Part shown: one piece after another, positions 36,854 through 46,345 of the stretch | Layout: every line of letters starts with the position of its first letter | Position numbering within the stretch: the first letter of the stretch is position 1 | From: Variovorax paradoxus | GTDB taxonomy: Bacteria > Pseudomonadota > Gammaproteobacteria > Burkholderiales > Burkholderiaceae_C | DNA length: 64,000 nucleotides | Assembly: GCF_018614875.1 (NCBI RefSeq) | Contig: NZ_JAGGNW010000011.1 | Location: forward strand, 868,001-932,000 | Direction of reading: 5' to 3' | Position numbers and translations under genes: made by a program | Notes under the pieces: generated by a model | Told to the model about the DNA's origin: nothing | The model's database searches: none | What the model saw: only the letters and a program-made list of their open reading frames with translations

Positions 36854-36859
36854 TAGAAT
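36854..36859 (+). promoter_or_regulatory. Candidate -10 box of the BamE-like gene
   Basis: TAGAAT within CTCTAGAAT, the same local sequence as before glnS, 48 bases upstream of the ATG at 36908. Here a leader of about 40 bases and a GAGGG ribosome site precede the ATG. Confidence 0.4.
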
Positions 36860-36907
36860 CCGCGCGCTGCATCCGCAGCCATTGTCAATAAATACCGAGG
36901 GAAATCC

Positions 36908-37507
36908 ATGTTCAAGCGCCTTGCCGCTGCCGCCCTGCTGGCCGCCACCGTCGTTCCCGCCACCGTCGTCCACGCGCAGCGCCCCTCGCCGCCGGCGGGC
37001 CCGCTCGTCAGCGGGTACCTGTGCTGCAACATGCGCACCTACGGCAACTCGATCAGCGACATCAACTACGACGAGCAAGGCACCAGCATCGTGGCGGTGG
37101 GCACGCCGGCGCGCATCACCGACTACGACTTCCGCTGGTTCAACCTCGATCTCGCGGGCAAGCCCCAGCGCATCAAGAACGACTACAGCCGCAACATCAC
37201 GTTGATCACTTTCGCGCAGCGCTACGTGGTGACCGAAGACCCGAAGCAGAAGATGGCAACTTTTCCGCCCGCTGTCCGCGATGCGATCCTTGCCGTGAAG
37301 GTGATGCCGGGCATGACCCGCGAACAGGTGCTGATGGCCATCGGCTACCCGGTGGCCAGCGAGAACCCCAACCTCGATACACCCACGTGGCGCTACTGGC
37401 GCGACAGCTGGTCGGAGTACCAGGTGAACTTCGACGAGAAGGGACTGGTCAAGACGGTGGTGGGCGACCCGGTGGCGCTCAGCCGCGTGCTCGCACCAAC
37501 ACCTTAG
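36908..37507 (+). CDS. Exported protein with BamE/SmpA-like C-terminal domain
   Basis: 199 residues with signal peptide (1-24, VHAQR). After a unique N-terminal region containing GYLCCNMRTYG, the C-terminal third reads KVMPGMTREQVLMAIGYP, WRYWRDSWSEYQVNFDEKGLVKTVVG, close to the BamE/OmlA fold (GMTxxQVxxxLG, then a strand-rich end). BamE itself is a lipoprotein; this lacks a lipobox, so a role in outer membrane assembly is only a guess. It stands alone before the CBS gene. Confidence 0.65.
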   Translation: MFKRLAAAALLAATVVPATVVHAQRPSPPAGPLVSGYLCCNMRTYGNSISDINYDEQGTSIVAVGTPARITDYDFRWFNLDLAGKPQRIKNDYSRNITLITFAQRYVVTEDPKQKMATFPPAVRDAILAVKVMPGMTREQVLMAIGYPVASENPNLDTPTWRYWRDSWSEYQVNFDEKGLVKTVVGDPVALSRVLAPTP

Positions 37508-37665
37508 TTCGCGTCGGCGCGCGCGCACCGGCGCGACCCACACAATTCCCTCGAGGTTTTTGCATCGCGGGGCGCGGTTCCACTGCCTATCGCCCCTATC
37601 ATTTGATCGAGTGCGGCGCATGGACGCGTCGGTCGAAGCCAAACTTTTTTGTGGGAGTTACTGCG

Positions 37666-38094
37666 ATGAAACCCGTCTCCGAACTGCTCAAGCGCCACGA
37701 TTCCGCGGCCTGGCGCACCTCGCCCGACACCAGCGTGTTCGACGCGCTGGCCACCCTGGCGCGCTTCGAGGTGGGCGCGCTGATGGTGATGGACGGCGAC
37801 AGGCTGGTGGGCTTTCTGTCCGAGCGCGACTACACGCGCAAGGTGGCGCTGCAGGGCAAGAACTCCAAGGAGATGAAGGTTTCCGAGATCATGACGCCCG
37901 ACGTCATGACCGTGACTCCCCAGACCCGCACGCACGCCTGCATGGCGCTGATGAGCCAGCGCAAGTTCCGCCACCTGCCGGTGGTCGACGGCGCCAAGGT
38001 GGTGGGAATGATCTCCATCCAGGACCTGATGGACGACATCATTGCCGACCATGAGGAAACCATCGCGCAGCTCACGACCTATATCCAGGGTTGA
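37666..38094 (+). CDS. CBS-domain protein
   Basis: 142 residues, GGGAG 9 bases before the ATG. Two CBS motifs (about 8-66 and 73-130): SVFDALATLARFEVGALMVMD, GFLSERDYTRK; and VMTVTPQTRTHACMALMS, LPVVDGAKVVGMISIQDL. CBS pairs bind adenine nucleotides and sense energy state. Stand-alone type with no fused enzyme. The HPF-like gene follows at 38190. Confidence 0.9.
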   Translation: MKPVSELLKRHDSAAWRTSPDTSVFDALATLARFEVGALMVMDGDRLVGFLSERDYTRKVALQGKNSKEMKVSEIMTPDVMTVTPQTRTHACMALMSQRKFRHLPVVDGAKVVGMISIQDLMDDIIADHEETIAQLTTYIQG

Positions 38095-38189
38095 CCCCGC
38101 CCGCCCGAAGGTGGGGAACATGCCTACGCGCACCGGGGTCGTTTAGGGCGCACAGTAGGAGCTCGTTCATCCATCATCAGGGACAAGGC

Positions 38190-38549
38190 ATGCAGATTCA
38201 GGTCAACACGAGCAACGGCATCAACAACAAGGACGCGCTGGAGCGCTGGGCCGATGCCGAAATCAAGCAGCAACTGAACCGTTTCGTCGACGACGTCACC
38301 CGCGTCGAAGTGCATCTGAGCGACGAGAACCACGACAAGGCCGGCGGGGGAGACAAGTGCTGCGTGATGGAAGCACGCCTGGCTCACCATCAGCCGCTGG
38401 CCGTCACCCAGCACGCCGCCAGCCTCGACGAGGCCTTTCGCGGCGCGGCCGACAAGCTCAAGCGCCTGCTCGACAACACGCTGGGCCGGCTGAACAAGCG
38501 CCGCGACCGCGATTCGATCCGCAAGGACACGGGCTTCATCGCGGAGTAG
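38190..38549 (+). CDS. HPF/RaiA-type ribosome-associated protein
   Basis: 119 residues with a short HPF/S30AE-like domain: VNTSNGINNKDALERWAD..., EVHLSDEN, ARLAHHQPLAVTQHA, and a Lys/Arg-rich C-terminal helix (LKRLLDNTLGRLNKRRDRDS). Such proteins bind the 30S subunit and stall or protect ribosomes in stress. It lacks the long C-terminal domain of long HPF. Located 95 bases after the CBS gene, possibly the same stress regulon. Confidence 0.8.
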   Translation: MQIQVNTSNGINNKDALERWADAEIKQQLNRFVDDVTRVEVHLSDENHDKAGGGDKCCVMEARLAHHQPLAVTQHAASLDEAFRGAADKLKRLLDNTLGRLNKRRDRDSIRKDTGFIAE

Positions 38550-38570
38550 CCAGGCGCAGCCTGGCGCCGC

Positions 38571-39017
38571 TCATCGGGGTTTTCGCCTGGGCGGCGACAT
38601 GCGGGGCGTTTCGGCGGGGATGAGGGGCGGCCGATGGCCGCTCTCCATCCAGTCGTCGTAGAAATCGATCTTGCGCTCGACCAGCGACAGCGCACCTTTC
38701 CATTCGGCGATGGTCTCGGTCACCCGCGCGCGGTGCGCGGCGAGCAGGTCGCGGCGCTGGCGCAGCGTGGTCTTGCCCTGCAGCGCCAGCGCGGTGTATT
38801 CGCGCATCTCGGCAATCGACATGCCGGTGCGGCGCAGCCGGTCCATGAGGTCGAGCCAGCCGACGTGCAGCTCGCCGTACAGGCGCCGTCCGCCTTCGTC
38901 GCGCGAAACGCCCGGCACGAGGCCCTGCGTCTCGTACCAGCGAATGGCGTGCACGGTGCGGCCGGTGCGCAGGGCCAGCTCGCCGATGTGGAACGGCGCG
39001 CCGTTGTCAGCCGGCAT
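38571..39017 (-). CDS. MerR-family transcriptional regulator
   Basis: 148 residues with an N-terminal winged helix of MerR type: HIGELALRTGRTVHAIRWYETQGLV, GGRRLYGELHVGWLDLMDRLRRTGMS. An unbroken helix follows, typical of the effector-binding dimerisation region, with no Cys, so not a metal sensor. It overlaps the NTF2-like gene by 11 bases and is the last gene of the SDR operon, transcribed leftward; it may control that operon. Confidence 0.9.
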   Translation of the reverse strand: MPADNGAPFHIGELALRTGRTVHAIRWYETQGLVPGVSRDEGGRRLYGELHVGWLDLMDRLRRTGMSIAEMREYTALALQGKTTLRQRRDLLAAHRARVTETIAEWKGALSLVERKIDFYDDWMESGHRPPLIPAETPRMSPPRRKPR

Positions 39018-39381
39018 GGGCGCGGAATGCAGCCGGCGGCGCCTCGAGCGCCTGCTCGACCAGTGCGGTGTCGAAGTACTCGGTCAGCTCTTTCACCTTG
39101 CCTCCTTCGATGCGATAGATGTAGCAATAGCGGTTGTTGTAGCGCTTGCCAGCCCGGGTGGGCACGTCGCCGCTGAACAGCGCCACCACCCGGTCGCCCT
39201 CGGCGATGATGCGCTCGGTCTTGCTCACATACGGCCCGGCAAACTGGGCGAACAGCGGCTTGATCAGCTCTTCGCGGATGGCGGCCTTGCCCGCGTAGGT
39301 GCGCGACCACGGCGTGCTGCCTTCCAGCGTCCAGCGGGCATCGTCGGTCCATTGGAAATGCTCGAGTGCACTCGAGGTCAA
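39007..39381 (-). CDS. NTF2/SnoaL-like protein, N-terminally short
   Basis: 124 residues from a TTG at 39381. The body has the SnoaL/ketosteroid-isomerase-like pattern DDARWTLEGSTPWSRTYAGK, and a C-terminal part with YIYRIEGGKVKELTEYFDT. Family members normally have about 25 residues before the DDARW motif, of which only SALEHFQW-like residues remain. The frame is open only back to the SDR stop at 39406-39408, which is in the same frame. So the gene seems truncated or starts at an unusual codon. The structural cavity may be incomplete. Confidence 0.7.
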   Translation of the reverse strand: MTSSALEHFQWTDDARWTLEGSTPWSRTYAGKAAIREELIKPLFAQFAGPYVSKTERIIAEGDRVVALFSGDVPTRAGKRYNNRYCYIYRIEGGKVKELTEYFDTALVEQALEAPPAAFRAHAG

Positions 39382-39405
39382 GCGGCCAAGGACGGAATCG
39401 CGGGG

Positions 39406-40323
39406 TCAGCCCTTCCTGGCGTTCGCCATCGCCTTGCCAACCTCGTTGCTGCCCTGGGCCGAACCGTTCTGGGGCACGATCTCGCCCTCGCGCGAGCTCA
39501 CCTCGGCGAGCCGCGCGGCCAGCTGCTCGGCCGTGTCCGCGCCGATGCCGAGCCAGGCGCCCTGCGTCAGGGTGATGTGCGCGGCCTCGAAGGTGCCGGC
39601 GCCCGCGCAGAGAATGGTGCGGTTCGGCGCGTCCTCGGCGGCCAGCACCAGCATGGCGGGCACCACGGCCTCGGGCTTGAGCGCATCGAGCACTTCCTGC
39701 GGCATCAGGCCCTCGGTCATCCGGGTGGCCGCCGTCGGTGCCAGGCAATTGACGCGGATGTCGTTCCTGGCGCCTTCGATGCTCAGTGTCTGCATGAGCC
39801 CCACCAGCGCGAGCTTGGCAGCGCCGTAGTTGCTCTGGCCGAAGTTGCCATAAAGGCCGGAAGACGAGGTGGTCATGACGATGCGGCCGTACTTCTGCTC
39901 GTTCATGAGCGCCCAGACGGCCTTGGTGCAGTTCACCGCGCCCATCAGGTGCACGTCGACGACCAGCTTGAAATCGGCGAGTTCCATCTTGGCAAAGCTC
40001 TTGTCGCGCAGGATGCCGGCGTTGTTGACCAGGACGTCGACCCGGCCCCAGGCGTCGACCGCCTGCTTCACCATGGCCTGCACCGCCTCGAAATCGGTGA
40101 CCGAGGCGCCGTTGGCCATGGCCTCTCCGCCCGCGGCCTCGATCTCGTCCACCACGGCCTGCGCCGCGCTCACCGATGCGCCGGCGCCGCCCCGGTCAAG
40201 GTCATTGACCACCACCTTGGCGCCACGCGCCGCCAGGGCCAGCGCATGCTGGCGGCCCAGGCCGCCGCCCGCGCCGGTCACGATGGCCACTCGGCCCTTG
40301 AAGTCGATGGTGCTGTTGCTCAT
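39406..40323 (-). CDS. Short-chain dehydrogenase, MFE-2-type (3-hydroxyacyl-CoA-like)
   Basis: 305 residues from the ATG at 40321-40323. Cofactor motif TGAGGGLGR and NNAG (VNNAGILRD), catalytic Ser in TSSSG, and QSNYGAAK (Tyr-x3-Lys). NDLDRGGAG after the second strand and the 50-residue C-terminal extension (AEEAPNRTILCAG...) match the 3-hydroxyacyl-CoA dehydrogenase/17-beta-HSD4-like branch. It is NAD(P)-linked. It starts the NTF2/MerR operon. Confidence 0.9.
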   Translation of the reverse strand: MSNSTIDFKGRVAIVTGAGGGLGRQHALALAARGAKVVVNDLDRGGAGASVSAAQAVVDEIEAAGGEAMANGASVTDFEAVQAMVKQAVDAWGRVDVLVNNAGILRDKSFAKMELADFKLVVDVHLMGAVNCTKAVWALMNEQKYGRIVMTTSSSGLYGNFGQSNYGAAKLALVGLMQTLSIEGARNDIRVNCLAPTAATRMTEGLMPQEVLDALKPEAVVPAMLVLAAEDAPNRTILCAGAGTFEAAHITLTQGAWLGIGADTAEQLAARLAEVSSREGEIVPQNGSAQGSNEVGKAMANARKG

Positions 40324-40431
40324 GTGCGGGTCTCGCTGCTTTCCTTGGGGATGTGTGCCGATGGCCGCCACGGCGGCCGCGAGGCGTTTTACCCCAGAAA
40401 AGGTCGCCGGCACGGCCGCCCGGACACCGGT

Positions 40432-40812
40432 TCAGTCGCGCGCGTGACGCAGCGTTTCGCAGTAGGCCACCAGCTGGTCGAGCTCGGCCGACTTGTCGAA
40501 GAAAGCATCGGCGCCCATTTGCGCAGAACGTTGCCGCATGTCGGAGGTGGCGTAGTTGCTCAGCACCACGACCTTCTGTTTCGCCCGGCGGTTGCGGCAG
40601 GCCCTGAGCACGCCAAGGCCGTTGCCGCGCTGCAGGAAAAGATCGACGATGGCGAGATCCCAATCGTCGCGGTGATGGTCCAGCCAGTTCACGGCCTCTT
40701 CCTCGCTGCTGGCGCAGGCCACCACGTCCGCATCGGCCACGTCCCGGAGGAACCCGACGAGGTTTTCGCGAATGAGGGCGCTGTCCTCAACAAGATAGGC
40801 CTTGAAAGTCAT
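40432..40812 (-). CDS. Stand-alone CheY-like response regulator
   Basis: 126 residues, a single receiver. VEDSALIRE (acid pair ED), acceptor Asp in LAIVDLFLQRGNG and VVLSNYATSD; the switch Lys is in FFDKSAELD. No output domain, so it acts by protein contact or phosphotransfer. No kinase nearby. Confidence 0.85.
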   Translation of the reverse strand: MTFKAYLVEDSALIRENLVGFLRDVADADVVACASSEEEAVNWLDHHRDDWDLAIVDLFLQRGNGLGVLRACRNRRAKQKVVVLSNYATSDMRQRSAQMGADAFFDKSAELDQLVAYCETLRHARD

Positions 40813-40991
40813 GGCGGAATCTCCGGCCAAACCACGGGCCGGAGCGGGAAACTGAAGCGTGCAGGATGCATATCGCCCATGGTCGCCCTGGCGGCGGCGC
40901 CCGTGGTGAGCCATGCAGGCCAATGCCTGTAGGCCATCGCCCACCGCGCCTGTCGTCGGGCGGGCAGTGTGACGGTGGGATGCGGAGGACG

Positions 40992-42548
40992 TCAGGCCGC
41001 GACGGCCATCCGCCCGCGGCCCAGCCCCAGGCGCGCGGGAGACACGTACTGCTCGCGGTAGATCTCGAACGGCATGGTGTCGGCGGCTTCGATGCGCTTC
41101 TGCTCCTGGAGAGACTCTTCGCTCATGCGCTCGAATCCGGCCTGCTGCTCGGCCGAGAACGGCAGGGCCAGCAGCGTGGCGCGGGTCTGTTCGGACTGGG
41201 CGCGCACGAAGCCGGTGAAAGAGTTGCCGTGGCGCTCTTCGACCGCAGCCAGCACGCGCGCGGAAGGCAGGCTGCCGGGGTTCTGCAGCGCGGCCATTGC
41301 GGCGCGCACCGCGTCGGCATGCTGGGTGCCGCCGTTCGCGGCATCGAGCGCGGCGGCAATGGGCTGGCATTGCGCGACCAGGTCGATGCCCCAGTCGGCC
41401 AGCCCTACCTCGCGCCCGCCGCGCAGCAGCTGCAGGCCCGGTTCGCGTCCGCGTGCCGCCGTGAGGTGCTGGTTGTGGGCCAGTTCGGCGATTTCCTGGG
41501 GCGTGTCGGCCGGGCTGTCGCTCAGCAGGCACTGCAGCAGGAACACGTCGAGAAAGCGCATGGTCTGCGCGTTGATGCCCACCGGCTCGAAGGGGTCGAG
41601 GTCCATCAGCCGTACCTCGACGTATTCGACGCCGCGCTCGCGCAGCGCATGCAGCGGACGCTCGCCGGAATGGATCACGCGCTTCGGCCGGATCGTGCCG
41701 TAGAACTCGTTCTCGATCTGCAGCAGGCTGGTGGCGAGCTGGTTGTAGTCGCCACCGAGATTGCGGATGCCGATGGCCTCGTAGGCCGGCCAGGGCCGTG
41801 TGAGCGCGTCCTGCAGCGAGGCGCCGTAGCCCTCGAGGCTGTTGTAGCTCACGGCCAGCGAGGCCTGGGCGTCGCTCTGGTAGCCGAGCCGGCCCATGCG
41901 CAGCGAGGTGCCGTGCGGCATGAACATGCTGCCGTCGCCCAGCGGCTGCAACTCGTGCGGGCGTCCCGCGACAAAGCTGGAGCACAGCGCGGGCGAAGCG
42001 CCGAACAGGTACAGCAGCAGGAAGGCATGGCGCCGGAAGTTGCGGATGAGCGCGAAATACTGTTCGCTGGACACGTCGGGCAGCGACCAGTTGTAGTGGA
42101 TGCCCGAGATGGTCTGCATGCGCCGCCCGTAGCGGTGGCTCAGGCCCATGCGGTAGACGCTCTTGGCGCGCCCCACGTTCGAGGCGCCGTAGCGCCCGAT
42201 GGGAATGGTTTCATCGGTCGGCAGGCCGCAGGGCATGCTCGACACCCAAAGGCGCTCGTCGCCGAGCGAAGCCAGCACACGGTAGGTGAACTGGTGGACG
42301 CGGGTCAGTTCCTCCAGCGCCGATTCGGCGTTGGGGTGCACGCCGGTGATGAGCTCGAGCTGTGATTCGCTGAAGTCGGTGGTGATGTGCGGATGGGTCA
42401 GCGCCGACCCAAGGGCCAGCGGGTGCGGCGTGAGCGCAAGCTTGCCGTCCGGCAGCGCGCGCAGGCTTTCCTTCTCGATGCCGCGCCGCATGCCCTTCAA
42501 CCGCGCGGCGGAGAGCGCACCCAGCCGCTCCTGCAATCTGCTGCTCAT
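40992..42548 (-). CDS. gshA: Glutamate-cysteine ligase
   Basis: 518 residues of type 1 GCL. GIEKESLRA at the N-terminus (metal ligands), LTHPHITTDFSESQLELITG, SMPCGLPTD, and SGIHYNWSLPD match Escherichia coli GshA. It makes gamma-glutamylcysteine, the first step in glutathione synthesis; the second gene (gshB) is not in this window. Upstream lies a short repeat element (42647-42689). Confidence 0.96.
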   Translation of the reverse strand: MSSRLQERLGALSAARLKGMRRGIEKESLRALPDGKLALTPHPLALGSALTHPHITTDFSESQLELITGVHPNAESALEELTRVHQFTYRVLASLGDERLWVSSMPCGLPTDETIPIGRYGASNVGRAKSVYRMGLSHRYGRRMQTISGIHYNWSLPDVSSEQYFALIRNFRRHAFLLLYLFGASPALCSSFVAGRPHELQPLGDGSMFMPHGTSLRMGRLGYQSDAQASLAVSYNSLEGYGASLQDALTRPWPAYEAIGIRNLGGDYNQLATSLLQIENEFYGTIRPKRVIHSGERPLHALRERGVEYVEVRLMDLDPFEPVGINAQTMRFLDVFLLQCLLSDSPADTPQEIAELAHNQHLTAARGREPGLQLLRGGREVGLADWGIDLVAQCQPIAAALDAANGGTQHADAVRAAMAALQNPGSLPSARVLAAVEERHGNSFTGFVRAQSEQTRATLLALPFSAEQQAGFERMSEESLQEQKRIEAADTMPFEIYREQYVSPARLGLGRGRMAVAA

Positions 42549-42646
42549 ATTGTTATGACCCGTCTATCTCTGAGGGGCTGGAAGGTAGCACGGCCGCGCG
42601 GGCGCTGCTCGTGCAGGGAATCCCGCAATCCACTATGCTGCGCGGC

Positions 42647-42689
42647 GCTATTGTTTTGATAGCTGAAGTCATGCGGCCTGAAATCAGGC
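42647..42689. repeat. Short palindromic repeat element
   Basis: GCTAT-N7-ATAGC (42647-42663) is followed 12 bases later by GCCTGA-aa-TCAGGC (42676-42689), whose second arm includes the stop codon of the ABM gene. I recall similar GCTAT...ATAGC elements between genes across Comamonadaceae genomes; only this copy was seen in the window. It may end the ABM transcript. Confidence 0.4.
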
Positions 42690-42995
42690 GCGGGCCGCCA
42701 CGAGATCGATCTCGTCGGATTGGTAGACCGAAATCTGCGGCATGCCGTCGGCCATGGCGGCCAGCGCCTTGCCGAAGGCGCGCGAGGCCTCGACGCGGAA
42801 ATGCGCCTTCAGCGCCGCCATGTCGCTCCAGCGCTCCACGAAGCTGAGCCGCAGCGGCTGCTGCACGTCGGCGCTGACCTCGTGCGAGATGCAGCCCGGC
42901 TCGGTGCGCGAGCGCAGCACGTGCTCCACGCTGATGGCCAGCATCGCCTGCAGGGTTTCCGGTTTCGCCATGGCGTGTCCGATGACCAGGATCAT
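42684..42995 (-). CDS. Antibiotic biosynthesis monooxygenase-type (ABM) protein
   Basis: 103 residues with the ferredoxin-like ABM fold: ILVIGHAMAKPETLQAML, EPGCISHEVS, SFVERWSDMAALKAHF. The family contains quinol monooxygenases such as YgiN, and heme-degrading enzymes; residues are too variable for a function. Stop codon lies in the palindrome. It is 49 bases downstream of the esterase gene on the same strand. Confidence 0.85.
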   Translation of the reverse strand: MILVIGHAMAKPETLQAMLAISVEHVLRSRTEPGCISHEVSADVQQPLRLSFVERWSDMAALKAHFRVEASRAFGKALAAMADGMPQISVYQSDEIDLVAARA

Positions 42996-43043
42996 TTTGT
43001 CGTCTCCTTCATTTTCGCGATGGCGTGAAGGCGCTGAAGGTCG

Positions 43044-43709
43044 TCAGCGGGCCAGCACGCGCAGAAGAAACAGGTTCAGGTCGGCAATTTCGTCCATGCA
43101 GACCGAGTGCGCCATGGCGTACTCATGCCATTCGACCGGATGGCCCAGGGCGACGAGCGCCTCGCGCGACAGCAGCGCCCGGTCGAGCGGCACCACGGGG
43201 TCCTGCAGGCCGTGGGCCAGGAACACCGGGGTGTCGTGGTTGGCCGCATGCCGCTCGGCCGCGGTGGTGGCGGCAATCGGCAGATAGCCCGAGAGGCCGA
43301 CGATGCCGGCCAGCCGCTCGGTATGGCGCAGGCCGGTCATCAGCGCCATGGCGCAGCCTTGCGAGAAACCCGCCACCACGATGCGGTCGGCCGCGATGCC
43401 GCGGGCTTTCTCGTTGGCGATCAGCGCCTCGATGGTGGCCTGCGAGCGGCGCAGGCCCGCCTCGTCCTCGCGCGCCGCCAGGTCGGCCACGGCAATGTCG
43501 TACCACGCCGGCATGCGGTAGCCGCCGTTGATGGTGACGGGGATCACCGGCGCATTGGGAAACACGAAGCGCACCGGGCCGACGCTCGACAGGTCGAGTT
43601 CATTGGCAATCGGCACGAAATCGTTTCCGTCGGCGCCCAGGCCGTGCATCACGATCACCGTGGCGGTGGGATGGGGGGCGGTTTCGATTTCGATCGGGGA
43701 ACTGGACAT
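43044..43709 (-). CDS. Carboxylesterase, alpha/beta hydrolase (YpfH/EstB-like)
   Basis: 221 residues. Oxyanion region VIVMHGLGADGND near the start, nucleophile in AGFSQGCAMA, acid D in GLQDPVVP, and catalytic His in EYAMAHSVC. This pattern fits the short-chain acyl thioesterase/carboxylesterase 2 family. Cytosolic. Divergent from zur across a 109-base gap. Confidence 0.93.
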   Translation of the reverse strand: MSSSPIEIETAPHPTATVIVMHGLGADGNDFVPIANELDLSSVGPVRFVFPNAPVIPVTINGGYRMPAWYDIAVADLAAREDEAGLRRSQATIEALIANEKARGIAADRIVVAGFSQGCAMALMTGLRHTERLAGIVGLSGYLPIAATTAAERHAANHDTPVFLAHGLQDPVVPLDRALLSREALVALGHPVEWHEYAMAHSVCMDEIADLNLFLLRVLAR

Positions 43710-43786
43710 GGTCGGTAGAAGGTATTCAGAAACGCGAAAAACCAGACCTTAGCGCATTCGGGCCGGCCGGGGCGCGGGCTCACGGA

Positions 43787-43803
43787 ATGCAACACAATGT
43801 CGT
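43787..43803. promoter_or_regulatory. Half Zur-like site in the zur promoter
   Basis: ATGCAA (43787-43792) then CACAA and TGTCGT: the left arm matches the palindromes at 45513 and 45540, the right arm does not. It lies 16 bases before the zur ATG, where autoregulation would act. Confidence 0.4.
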
Positions 43804-43818
43804 TTCGAAGCCAATCCA

Positions 43819-44289
43819 ATGAACCCGCATCCGAAGCCTCCCATCGCCGCCACGGCGGCCGACAACAGCGAAACCCTGCTGCGCAACAGCGGGCTGCGCG
43901 TGACGCGCGCCGCGCAAACCGTGCTCGGGTTGCTGGCGCACGCCTCCCAGCCGCTCACGCACGACGACGTGGTGGCCGCCTACACCCGCGCCACCGGCGA
44001 AGCGCCCGACCGCGTCACGGTCTACCGCGTGCTGGACCGCCTGGTCGAAGCCGGCCTGTGCGACCGCCGCGTGGGCGCGGACCGCGTCAACCGCTTCTCG
44101 CGCCATGTGGAAGCCGCTTCGGGCAACACCTTCGAATGCGACCAGTGCCACAAGGTGCTCGCGCTTCCCTCCGACCCCGAGCTGCCCAAGGTGATGAGCC
44201 GGCTCGGCCGCGAGCTGCGCAAGCAGGGCATCGACACCCGCCACACCGCGCTCACGCTGCACGGCACCTGCGGGGAATGCAGGGGCTGA
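43819..44289 (+). CDS. zur: Fur-family regulator, probable zinc uptake regulator
   Basis: 156 residues. Winged helix with LRVTRAAQTVLGLLA and DRVTVYRVLDRLVEAG. The dimerisation half has CDQCHK and, at the end, CGEC, a structural Zn site, plus ASGNTFEC. The neighbour is a COG0523 zinc chaperone with two palindromes upstream, which favours zinc over iron as the signal. Divergent from the esterase and facing zigA-like tail-to-tail (gap 16 bases). Confidence 0.8.
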   Translation: MNPHPKPPIAATAADNSETLLRNSGLRVTRAAQTVLGLLAHASQPLTHDDVVAAYTRATGEAPDRVTVYRVLDRLVEAGLCDRRVGADRVNRFSRHVEAASGNTFECDQCHKVLALPSDPELPKVMSRLGRELRKQGIDTRHTALTLHGTCGECRG

Positions 44290-44305
44290 GCCCCCAGCAG
44301 GGCAG

Positions 44306-45499
<1,194 letters not shown>

Positions 45500-45512
45500 G
45501 GGGATGGCCCTA

Positions 45513-45529
45513 TATGCAACAGAATTGCA
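45513..45529. promoter_or_regulatory. Zur-like palindrome 1
   Basis: ATGCAA-cagaa-TTGCAT, a perfect inverted repeat of six-base arms with five-base spacer, 13 bases before the COG0523 gene ATG. Confidence 0.65.
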
Positions 45530-45539
45530 TTATATGAAT

Positions 45540-45558
45540 CAACGCAACCCAGTTGCGT
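45540..45558. promoter_or_regulatory. Zur-like palindrome 2
   Basis: AACGCAA-cccag-TTGCGTT, a perfect inverted repeat with seven-base arms and the same GCAA-N5-TTGC core as palindrome 1. Its centre is 28 bases from that of palindrome 1. Confidence 0.65.
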
Positions 45559-45596
45559 TTGCCCGCCGAGGGGTTCCGCCGCTGCAGCCGCGCGCA

Positions 45597-45602
45597 TAGA
45601 CT
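45597..45602 (+). promoter_or_regulatory. Candidate -10 box close to GST gene start
   Basis: TAGACT ends ten bases before the GST ATG at 45613, with no ribosome binding site between, so the leader would be about four bases. Confidence 0.35.
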
Positions 45603-45612
45603 CTTGCGCTCG

Positions 45613-46272
45613 ATGCAGGACCCCCGCCTTCCCGTTCTCTACAGCTTTCGCCGCTGCCCCTACGCCATGCGCGCCCGGCTGGCATTGGCCGCCAGCGGCG
45701 AGCGCTGCGAGCTGCGTGAAGTGGTGCTGAAGAACAAGCCGCCCGAAATGCTCGCCGCCTCGCCCAAGGGCACGGTGCCGGTGCTGGTGCTGGCCGATGC
45801 CACGGTGCTGGAGCAAAGCCTTGACATCATGCTGTGGGCGCTGCGCCGCCATGATCCGCTGTGCTGGCTGGCGCCCGTTGCGGGCACGCTCGACGAGATG
45901 CTCGCGCTCGTGGCCGCGTGCGACAACGGCTTCAAGCCGCAGCTCGACCGCTACAAGTACCCGGGCCGGTTCCCGGATGCGTCCGCCAGCGCACGCGAGC
46001 TGGGCGCGCAGTTCCTGCTGCAGCTGGAGGCACGGCTCGCCGGCTCCGGGCCGCAGCTCTTCGGCGCGCGGGCGGCGCTGGCCGATGCCGCCGTCATGCC
46101 CTTCGTGCGGCAGTTCGCGATGGTCGATGCCGCGTGGTTCGAAAGCCAGCCCTGGCCGCTGCTGCGTGCCTGGCTGGCCGGCTGGACCGCCTCGCCGCTG
46201 TTCGAGCGTGCGATGCGGAAGTACGCGCCCTGGGCCGCGGGCGAAGCCGGCGCCGCCTATCCGCCGGCCTGA
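45613..46272 (+). CDS. Glutathione S-transferase-like protein
   Basis: 219 residues. N-terminal thioredoxin-like domain with [17 protein letters not shown] (Cys in CPYAM), typical of the glutaredoxin-like/GST subgroup, then [21 protein letters not shown]. An all-helical C-terminal domain follows (from about 90). It could act in stress defence or disulfide reduction. The upstream spacing contains the COG0523 palindromes, so Zur might also affect it. Confidence 0.85.
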   Translation: MQDPRLPVLYSFRRCPYAMRARLALAASGERCELREVVLKNKPPEMLAASPKGTVPVLVLADATVLEQSLDIMLWALRRHDPLCWLAPVAGTLDEMLALVAACDNGFKPQLDRYKYPGRFPDASASARELGAQFLLQLEARLAGSGPQLFGARAALADAAVMPFVRQFAMVDAAWFESQPWPLLRAWLAGWTASPLFERAMRKYAPWAAGEAGAAYPPA

Positions 46273-46345
46273 TCAGGGATGGTGCCGGGGCAGAGGCGCA
46301 TCGTGCGCCTGCAGACGCTGCAGGGCCTGCGCAAGCCTTGACCGA

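Noticed and set aside
40432..41985. A 517-codon frame reading through the response regulator upstream
   Set aside because: Only the last 126 codons make a receiver; the remainder is antisense-frame sequence within gshA.
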